Source: Bradyrhizobium erythrophlei
GTDB lineage: Bacteria; Pseudomonadota; Alphaproteobacteria; Rhizobiales; Xanthobacteraceae
DNA: 64,000 nucleotides
Assembly: GCA_900129675.1 (NCBI GenBank)
Contig: FSRD01000003.1
Span: 124,001 to 188,000, forward strand
Reading direction: 5' to 3'
Numbering within the stretch: the stretch's first letter is position 1; each line of letters opens with the position of its first letter. Made by a program: the position numbers and the translations under genes. This document shows, piece by piece, positions 27,208 through 35,200 of the stretch. Below the pieces are notes generated by a model. The model was given only the letters and a program-made list of their open reading frames with translations, was not told the DNA's origin and searched no databases.

Positions 27208-27934
27208 GAATAAGATAGACCTCCTGCACTTTCCGGCTGCTCTGTATATGTCCGACTGTGCCGCTGTCGATGACCTTGCCTTGGTCGAGGACAGTGAGAA
27301 CATCGCAAATATTGCGGATAAAATCGAGGTCGTGCTCGACGATCACTAGCGAGCAGTGACGTTTGATCGGCATTAGCAACTCGCCCGTGATGCGTCTCTC
27401 CTCGAGGCTCATCCCGGCAGTCGGTTCGTCGAGCAAGAGCAGGTGCGGCTTGCACGCGAGAGTCATAGCGATTTCGAGCCATTGCTGATGACCGTGGGAT
27501 AGTGCGGCCGCTGGCTCCCAGCACCGCTGGGCCAGGTGAAACTGTGCGAGCAGGTGCATAACATGCTCATGAAGCGATCCGCGCGTACGCGAAAAGATCA
27601 GGCTGGCAATCGAGCTTTGCGCCTGCAGCGCAAGGAGCACGTTGTCGTACACTGTAAGCGCCGGGAGCACGCTGGTGATCTGGAATTTGAGGCTGAGGCC
27701 GGCGCGTGCTCGCCCGACCGGCGTGGCGGCCGTGATGTCGCAGCCGGCGAAGCGGATCGTCCCTTGGGTCGGGAGTTCGGCGCCGGCCACACATTTCATC
27801 AGCGTGCTCTTGCCGGAGCCGTTGGGACCGATGAGACCGTGGAATTCATTTTCGCCAACGGTTAGGTCGACGCCACCCAGCGCCACCAGTCGTCCAAAGA
27901 CCTTGGTGAGCCCACGCACTTCAAGCAGTGCCAT
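27200..27934 (-). CDS. urtD: Urea/amide ABC transporter ATP-binding protein UrtD
   Basis: A 244-residue ABC ATPase of the LivG/UrtD type: Walker A GPNGSGKSTLMKCV, Q-loop LSLKFQITSV, Walker B LLLLDEPTAGM. The signature reads LSHGHQQWLEIAMTLA, with the LSHG form typical of UrtD in place of LSGG. The start at 27934 (MALLEVRGLTKVFG) overlaps the end of urtC by 14 bases. Confidence 0.9.
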   Translation of the reverse strand: MALLEVRGLTKVFGRLVALGGVDLTVGENEFHGLIGPNGSGKSTLMKCVAGAELPTQGTIRFAGCDITAATPVGRARAGLSLKFQITSVLPALTVYDNVLLALQAQSSIASLIFSRTRGSLHEHVMHLLAQFHLAQRCWEPAAALSHGHQQWLEIAMTLACKPHLLLLDEPTAGMSLEERRITGELLMPIKRHCSLVIVEHDLDFIRNICDVLTVLDQGKVIDSGTVGHIQSSRKVQEVYLIRV

Positions 27935-28961
27935 TGCTAACTCCCGTATCGGCGTGGCGAGGCGGCAAAGAGGAGCGGCCGAAGCTGCCAATCCGCTCTT
28001 GCTCGGAGACCACAAGCCCAATCAGCCCGGTGGGCCAAAACAAAGTAACGACGAGCAGCAGCAGCCCGAGGATAATGGGCCAGATCTTAGGAAAACTGTC
28101 AGCGAGCCAGAAGCCTGCGCTTTCGGTGACGACGACGCCGATGACGGGGCCGATCAGCGTACCAACGCCGCCGAGTAGGGCGTAGAGCACGATTTGCGTT
28201 GACAGCACGACACCAACCATATTGGGTCCCACGAAGCCGTCATGGAAAGCGTAGAGGCCGCCGGCGAGTCCAGCGATGGCGCCCGATAGCGAGAACACAG
28301 TTAGCTTTAGCTTCTGCGCCTGGTAGCCGAAGAATAGGATACGCGTCTCTCGGTCGCGCGCGCCCGCAAGCGCTAGTCCGAATTGTGAACGCACGACGAA
28401 GCGACAAACGAGATAGACAATCGCAAGCACGCTGAAGGCGAGGTAGTAATAGAGGCGCCCTTCGGCAAATTCGTAACCACCGGCCGTCATAGGCGGGAGC
28501 GAAGGGATGCCATTTTGCCCGCCGAGATAATACCAGCTGCGCGCCAGCCGGTCGGCCACATAGGAGCCAGTTAGGGTGCCCAGCGCGATGAAGATCGTGG
28601 TTGGCGGATGGCGCCCAAGCAGCAGGAACGCGCCGAGGGCAAGCGACAAAACCAGGCCCATGGCGAGCGCAGCTGGTAGGACGACAAAAATGGATGCAAC
28701 TCCGAGGTCGCGAGCCACGAGGGCCACGCCGTATCCCGCCGCCCCGAAGAATAGTGCCTGCCCGAAGCTCATGATGCCGGAGTACCCCCAGATGAGGTCG
28801 AAGCTCAGCGCGAGCAGCGCCAGGATCAGGACGCGCGTAACGAAGATCGTGAGATAGTCCTCGAGCATGATCGGCGCTGCCGCAAAAACGGCAAAGAGCA
28901 CGATCTCAAGTATCGGAATCACTTGGCGCCGGCGACGGCGGAGCGATCCGGTGCTAGTCAA
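27921..28961 (-). CDS. urtC: Urea/amide ABC transporter permease UrtC
   Basis: A 346-residue permease of the LivM/UrtC type with about ten hydrophobic helices. Family blocks are LSFDLIWGYSGIMSFGQALF, FFGYQAQKLKLTVFSLSGAIA, AFHDGFVGPNMVG and LYALLGGVGTLIGPVIG. The N-terminus has a run of arginines before helix 1. It follows urtA by 30 bases and overlaps urtD. Confidence 0.9.
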   Translation of the reverse strand: MTSTGSLRRRRRQVIPILEIVLFAVFAAAPIMLEDYLTIFVTRVLILALLALSFDLIWGYSGIMSFGQALFFGAAGYGVALVARDLGVASIFVVLPAALAMGLVLSLALGAFLLLGRHPPTTIFIALGTLTGSYVADRLARSWYYLGGQNGIPSLPPMTAGGYEFAEGRLYYYLAFSVLAIVYLVCRFVVRSQFGLALAGARDRETRILFFGYQAQKLKLTVFSLSGAIAGLAGGLYAFHDGFVGPNMVGVVLSTQIVLYALLGGVGTLIGPVIGVVVTESAGFWLADSFPKIWPIILGLLLLVVTLFWPTGLIGLVVSEQERIGSFGRSSLPPRHADTGVSNGTA

Positions 28962-28991
28962 CGGTGCGGCTGTCGTATGGTCGGTCAGTGT

Positions 28992-30236
28992 TTAGCACTC
29001 CCGCGGATCGACGAGACCTTCGCTGCGCGCGGCTATCTCGAAATTTCCGTTCTTGACGACGGCCGTATAAATGTTCAGCCTGCAGTGCCGTTTACCCGGG
29101 ACCATTTCAGCAGGCCCGCCGGGCCCCTCGCTGATCTTGGCGTGGTCGAGCGCGGCGGCGACGTGCTCGCGGTCCAGCTTGCCCGCCTCTTTCACCGCCA
29201 CTTCCCACAGCTTCAGGCCGCGATACATGCCAGTCGCGGCGGTGCCGGCCGTAAGGAGGATTTTGCCGGGGAATTCCTTGTCGTATTCCACCTGGATCCT
29301 TGCGCTGGCCGGATCCAGGGCCGTTACTGTCCGGAAGTAGTCGAGGCAGGCGGCCAGCCCTTCAATTTCCTGCGGTTCGTTGATGCTGAGCGCGCTCTCA
29401 TCGTAATAGACGCAAGCGAGGCGGCCGCCTCGCTTGCTGAAGCCGGCCTCGTAGAGCTGCTTGAAGAAGGGTCCCACGCCCGGCCAAATGATTGAGTTGA
29501 ATACCACTTCCACGTTGTTTGTCATGATTTTGTTGATGGTAGCGCCATATTCTACTTGGTCGAGCGGATAGTACTCCTCGAAGATCACCTCACCACCGTT
29601 GTTCTCGATGAGCTTGCGGGTATATTCATTGAGGACGTGCGGCCAGATGTAATTTGCGGACGGGAGCGCGAAGCGTTTGCCGCCGTTCTTTATCAGCCAG
29701 GGGATGATCTGGTCGCATTGCTGCGCCGGGACCGGTCCGGTGCAAAAGAGGTAGGGCGTGCATTCCTTGCCCTCATATTGCTGTGGATAGATGTAGAGCG
29801 TCTTCCCGCGTGTGACGATGACGTCCTTGATGGCGTTGCGCATCCCACTGGTGATGCCGCCCAGCACGACGTCAACTTTGTCGCGCTGGATGAGTCTGCC
29901 GACATTGGCGACGGCGACCGATTCGTTGGAGGCAGTGTCTACGATGAGGAGTTCAATCGGGCGGCCAAGAATGCCGCCAGCATTGTTGATGTCCTTCACC
30001 ACCATCTTGGCGACGTTGGCGTTGGCGTTGCCTGCGTTCGCAATGGTGCCGGTAAGATCGGTGGCGATACCAACCTTGATCGGTGCCTCGGCAGCATTCA
30101 CCCAACCAGGCCGGAGGACCCAGCTGCTCACGCTGGTCGCGACCGCCCCGCTCATCCAGGCGGCGCTCTGTAGAAACCGCCGGCGGCTCGTCATCGAGGC
30201 GATGCCGCTGTCCTTGATTTGCTTACGCATGTTCAC
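28992..30236 (-). CDS. urtA: Urea/short-chain amide-type periplasmic binding protein UrtA
   Basis: A 414-residue substrate-binding protein of the branched-chain amino acid/urea family. A Tat-type signal is visible (SRRRFLQ followed by SAAWMSGAVATSVSSW). The mature part opens PIKVGIATDLTGTIANAG and contains YIYPQQYEGKECTPYLFCTG, where UrtA proteins have YPVQYEGLE. It is therefore related to UrtA/AmiC but more divergent than the binding protein at 59622; the ligand may be urea, a short amide or another small nitrogen compound. Its start overlaps urtB by 4 bases. The operon order B-A-C-D-E differs from the canonical A-B-C-D-E. Confidence 0.82.
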   Translation of the reverse strand: MNMRKQIKDSGIASMTSRRRFLQSAAWMSGAVATSVSSWVLRPGWVNAAEAPIKVGIATDLTGTIANAGNANANVAKMVVKDINNAGGILGRPIELLIVDTASNESVAVANVGRLIQRDKVDVVLGGITSGMRNAIKDVIVTRGKTLYIYPQQYEGKECTPYLFCTGPVPAQQCDQIIPWLIKNGGKRFALPSANYIWPHVLNEYTRKLIENNGGEVIFEEYYPLDQVEYGATINKIMTNNVEVVFNSIIWPGVGPFFKQLYEAGFSKRGGRLACVYYDESALSINEPQEIEGLAACLDYFRTVTALDPASARIQVEYDKEFPGKILLTAGTAATGMYRGLKLWEVAVKEAGKLDREHVAAALDHAKISEGPGGPAEMVPGKRHCRLNIYTAVVKNGNFEIAARSEGLVDPREC

Positions 30237-31090
30237 GTTCTCCTTTCCGCAATCAGTCCTCTCGGCTTAAATTTGACGAAAACGATAGCGATGACGAAGA
30301 TCAGGACGTCGGCCAGTGCCGGCGCAACTACCCAGGGTAGCGCCGCGCTCAGCACGCCGACTACAGCGGCGCCCGCCATCGATCCTTCGAACGAGCCAAT
30401 GCCGCCCAGCATGATTGCGAGGAAGCCCTCGATGAGGAAGCGGACGCCAAGATCGGCGGAAAGCGAGAACACCGGCACTACCAGTGCGCCGGCGAGGCCG
30501 GCGAGGGCCGCACCGAAGGTGAACGTGATCGCATAGAGGGCGTTCGTCGAGATGCCGGACGCGCGGGCGAGAGATGGGTTCTCGATTGCCGCCCGGACTC
30601 GCAACCCTAAGGAAGTCCGGGTTAGCAGCAGATAGCTGGCTAGCACCACCGCTGTGGTGATGACGACAATGGCGAACCGCCAACGCGAGAGTTGCACGTC
30701 CCCGACGGTGAGCGAGCCGACGATCGGCTCCGGCACCGTGATATAAAGACCGCCGATGAGGCTGCGCACACTCTCCCGAATGATAAGGCCGAGCGCGTAC
30801 GTTCCGAGCATTGCGACGATGGGGGCGGCATAGAAGTGTCGGATAACAAGGCGCTCGAGAACGAAGCCGATCGCTCCTACAACGAGTGGTGCTCCGAGCA
30901 TGCCGAGCCAAACCGGCAGCCCGAAGCTGTAAACGAGATAGGTGGCGTAGGCGCCGAGGAGGACAAACTCGCCATGCGCAAAGTTGAAGATGCCCATCAT
31001 GCCGGCGATGATGCCGAGTCCTAGCACCACGAGAACCATGATGGCCCCGAAGTTTAGGATTTCGAAGGTGGCGCTCAGCGCGCTTTCCAT
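30233..31090 (-). CDS. urtB: Urea/amide ABC transporter permease UrtB
   Basis: A 285-residue permease of the LivH/UrtB type with about eight hydrophobic helices. Family blocks are LGLGIIAGMMGIFNFAHGEF, SLGLRVRAAIENPSLARASG and FLAIMLGGIGSFEGSMAGA. It is first in the minus-strand transporter operon. True UrtB proteins often carry a large N-terminal periplasmic region, which is missing here, so this permease resembles LivH in size. Confidence 0.88.
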   Translation of the reverse strand: MESALSATFEILNFGAIMVLVVLGLGIIAGMMGIFNFAHGEFVLLGAYATYLVYSFGLPVWLGMLGAPLVVGAIGFVLERLVIRHFYAAPIVAMLGTYALGLIIRESVRSLIGGLYITVPEPIVGSLTVGDVQLSRWRFAIVVITTAVVLASYLLLTRTSLGLRVRAAIENPSLARASGISTNALYAITFTFGAALAGLAGALVVPVFSLSADLGVRFLIEGFLAIMLGGIGSFEGSMAGAAVVGVLSAALPWVVAPALADVLIFVIAIVFVKFKPRGLIAERRT

Positions 31091-31575
31091 GCCGCCCTCG
31101 CCTGCCGGGAAAATCGGAGAGCTGCCTGCGAACGGACCGCAGCGGTCCTCGCCAAGTGTTCCTGCTTGGCAATCGCGCCGATCGCACCACAGTATACAGA
31201 CTAACTCAATGAGGCGCGAGCGGGAACCTCGGCAGGCTGCTCAAAGGGGTCGAAATTGCACGCCGATTTGTGCTCACTGAGAACCGAGCTTGCGGTTTCC
31301 TGACAAAATCGGAGTTCATCGCGATGGATTTTAGCCAAGCCAAATCAAAGAGCTAAACGCCCGAGCAAGGCCTGACGGTGCTATAGTACTAATCGCGCAG
31401 ATTTGCTCACCGACGGCGGGGATGCTAGAATTTTTTTTCTAGGGCTTATCCAACGGCTTCTGGGCAAGAGCGAGGGCGGTGATATCTATCGCCGCAGGGA
31501 CAGCGCAAACGCGTCCCCAGGTACGGCAAGAATATGATACAATGAGATCCATGTTCTTGGCCAGCAGGATCGGCC
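31091..31575. other. Divergent intergenic region between urtB and the GAF protein
   Basis: These 485 bases must carry the promoter of the transporter operon (minus strand) and that of the GAF gene (plus strand). I found no NtrC or sigma-54 site that I trust. A tatagt sequence near 31383 could be a -10 element. Confidence 0.4.
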
Positions 31576-32085
31576 ATGGCACATCCTATCGAGATACCCT
31601 CTCATATCGTTCGGAAGTGGCAGGAGATGATGGATCTGGTTGCCGAAATCATGAATCTTCCGTCCGCCCTGATAATGAAAGTAGAGTCCCCAAACATCAG
31701 AGTTTTCGTCGCCAGCGAGTCCAAAAAGAACCCTTGGAAACGAGGCGAGGTCGCGCCTCTTAGTGGCGGTACCTATTGCGAGACCGTGATGGCGACCCGC
31801 CAACTGCTGCTCGTCCCTGACGCTCTCCAAGATGACGAATGGAAATCGAACCCTGATGTTGAATTGGGGATGATCTCCTACCTAGGTCTGCCGATCACTT
31901 GGCCTGATGGCGAAATATTTGGGACAATTTGCGTCCTCGACAGCAAAAGGAATGACTATAGCAAGGTCTACAGCAAACTTTTGCTGCATTGCCGCGATGT
32001 GTCGCAAGCTGACCTGAGATCGTTAGTTACAATTCGCGAACTCGAACAGTCGCGAAGCGAAGATCCGGCGCTTGGTCGACGCTAA
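31576..32085 (+). CDS. Stand-alone GAF-domain protein
   Basis: A 169-residue protein that is almost entirely one GAF domain: a lead helix WQEMMDLVAEIMNLPSALIM, central YCETVMATRQLLLVPDAL and the strand MISYLGLPITWPDGEIFGTI followed by CVLDSKRNDY. It resembles the GAF modules at the N-terminus of sensor kinases and diguanylate cyclases, but no output domain follows. It sits 192 bases upstream of the giant kinase gene and could be its sensory partner, or a truncated sensor. Ligand unknown. Confidence 0.78.
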   Translation: MAHPIEIPSHIVRKWQEMMDLVAEIMNLPSALIMKVESPNIRVFVASESKKNPWKRGEVAPLSGGTYCETVMATRQLLLVPDALQDDEWKSNPDVELGMISYLGLPITWPDGEIFGTICVLDSKRNDYSKVYSKLLLHCRDVSQADLRSLVTIRELEQSRSEDPALGRR

Positions 32086-32277
32086 CGCCATCGCAAACAT
32101 ATCCCTGGTGCGACCTTTCAATTCACGTTGCGCGCGCAGCCAAACAATATATCGAACAGCGAAGTTGATCGATCCGCAAACTTTGGGCGTGGCTTGGCAT
32201 TATCCTGGCAGTGCACGGAGCCATGCCGGATATCACATCGGGCCGATGCTGACCTGGCCTCCCCGCGGAGTTGGCAG

Positions 32278-35200
32278 ATGAACCGATTTTCTTGGTTCAG
32301 CGATGATGGTGACATTAGTTCTGAGGTGTTGTGGGAGGACGCCGAACGCCTCGTCTGCAGAAGATGGCGCCTCTGTGCCAATGGCGATAAGCCATCTGTT
32401 CTGATGGTGCTTCCGGTCGCGGAGCCCCTGGCGTTCGGCGGCCTCAATCGTCTCATACATGAATATGAGGTTAAGGACGACTTGGACGATGCATGGGCGG
32501 CGCGACCGTTGGAACTCGTCCGCGAGGGCGGGCAGACCATACTCCTGCTTAAGGACCCAGGGGGCGAGCCACTTGACCACTTTATCGGCCCGCCCATGGA
32601 GATCGGACGATTCCTACGCATCGCGGTCGCCTTATCGGCTGCGCTCGGCCGGTTACACGAACGTGGTCTCGTTCACAAGGACATCAAGCCGAGCAATGTC
32701 CTTGTAAATTCTACGAGTGGGCAAGTCTGGCTGACAGGCTTTGGCATCGCCTCGCGCCTACCGCGTGAGCGCCAGCCGCCAGATCCTCCCGAAATCATCG
32801 CGGGCACACTCGCCTACATGGCGCCGGAACAGACCGGACGGATGAACCGATCGATCGATTCCCGGAGTGACCTCTACTCATTCGGAGTCACGCTCTACCA
32901 AATGCTGACCGGCGATCTTCCGTTCACGGCTTCCGATCCCATGGAGTGGGTTCATTACCATGTTGCCAGAAAGCCGGCACCGCCAAGCGAGCGGGTGAAG
33001 AATGTCTCGCCTGCTGTCTCCGCAATCATCATGAAGCTGCTCGCCAAGACTGCCGAGGAGCGCTACCAGACGGCAGCCGGCGTGGAGAGTGATCTGCGGC
33101 GCTGTCTTTCAGAATGGGAAAGTCGGTGCCGCATCGACGAGTTTCCGCTTGGCGAGCATGACACGTCAGACCGGCTACTGATTCCCGAGAAACTGTACGG
33201 CCGAGCTTCCGAGATCGAGACCTTGCTCGCCTCCTTCGACCGCGTCGTGGCTGGCGGCAGGACGGAGTTAGTGCTCGTTTCCGGATATTCCGGTATCGGC
33301 AAGTCCTCCGTCGTCAATGAGCTCCATAAGTCGCTCGTTCCATCGCGTGGCCTTTTTGCCTCCGGCAAGTTCGACCAATACAAGCGCAACATTCCTTATG
33401 CCACTTTGGCGCAAGCGTTTCGGAGCCTTGTCCGTCCGCTTCTGAGCAAGAGGGAACAAGAGCTGCGCGCCTGGCGCGATGCCATTCAAGAGGCACTTGG
33501 CCCAAATGCACTGCTCATTGTCGACCTCGTCCCTGAATTAACGCTAATCATCGGAGGCCAGCCGCCGGTTCCTGATCTTCCACCCCAGGATGCGCAACGC
33601 CGATTCCAGCTGGTGTTACGGCGATTTATCGGCGTGTTCGCACGACCGGAACATCCGCTCGCCTTGTTCCTCGACGATTTGCAGTGGCTCGACCCGGCAA
33701 CCCTTGACTTGCTTGATGATATCCTGACCCAGCCGGATGTGCGGCACCTGTTGCTGATTGGCGCGTACCGGGACAATGAAGTCGATTCTACGCATCCCCT
33801 GATGCGCAAGCTGGAAGCGATCCGTCAGGCTGGAGCAAACGTGCAGGAGATCGTCCTTGCATCCCTCACCCGTGACGACTTGGAACGGCTGATTGACGAT
33901 TCGCTTCAATGCGAGCCGCGGCGTGTCAAGCCGCTGGCGGAATTGGTCCACGAGAAGACGGGTGGTAATCCATTTTTCGCAACTCAGTTCCTTTTATCGC
34001 TCAACGAAGAGGGACTGCTCACCTTCGATCGTGCAAATGAACGATGGTCGTGGGACCTCAATCTCATTCGCGCCAAGGGTTACACCGATAATGTGGTGGA
34101 CCTCATGGTGGCGAAGTTGAACCGCCTACCCATCAGAACTCAGAAAGCACTGCAACAGCTGGCCTGTATCGGCAATAGCGCGGATTTCGACCTGCTGGCG
34201 ACGGTTTATCAGGATTCGCAGCAGGACATCCACGGCGACCTGCGGGAGGCGGTCCGAACCGGACTCGTCGTCCACTTGGACAATGCGTATCGATTCCTGC
34301 ATGACCGCGTTCAGGAAGGCGCCTATTCACTGATACCAGAAGGCGCGCGTGCCGCTGCTCACCTTCGAATCGGCCGCATCCTCGCGTCACGGACTGCACC
34401 AGCGGAGATCGAAGAGAAGATCTTCGAGATCGTAAACCAGCTCAACCGTGGCTCTCGTCTCATAGCATCAGTGAAGGAGTGTGCCCGGGTCGCAGAATTG
34501 AACCTCATTGCGGGCAGGCGCGCAAAGCTGTCCACCGCATACGCCTCGGCCCTTTCGTATCTCGCAACCGGTCGGGCATTGCTGGCCGAGGAGAGCTGGG
34601 ACCACAATTACGAGCTCATCTTCGCTATCGAATATCTTATGGCCGAGTGCGAATTACTGACGGCCCAAACGGTGGCGGCCGAAGATCGACTCTCGACGTT
34701 GGCGCAACGAGCAAGAAGCCAGCACCACATCGCGGTCGTCGCACGCTTACGGCTCAGGGTTTACACCGCTTTGGATCGGAGCGATCGCGGGGTGGAGATA
34801 TGCCTTGAATTCCTGCGAAGCCACGGCACGGATTGGTCGCCGCACCCTACCGGCAACGAAGTACGGGGCGAATACGATCGTATATGGTCCCACATTGGAA
34901 CCCGGCAGATCGAGGACCTCTTTGACTTACCCTTGATGACCGACCCGGACGTCCTCGACGTCCTCGATGTTCTAGTCGAGGTCCTGACGCCGGCATTGTT
35001 CTGCGACGAGAACTTGTGTTCACTTGTCATCTGCCGCATGGTCAACCTTAGCCTCGAGCATGGCAACAGTGACGGTTCGTGCTACGCCTATGTATGGCTT
35101 GCGATCATAGCTGGGCCCCGCTTCGGCAACTACAAAGACGGATTTCGCTTCGGCCAACTCGGCTATGACCTAGTCGAAAAGCGCGGACTAAAGCGCTTTC

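Noticed and set aside
29556..30173. Plus-strand open frames opposite the urtA gene
   Set aside because: Antisense shadows of a well-supported binding-protein gene.
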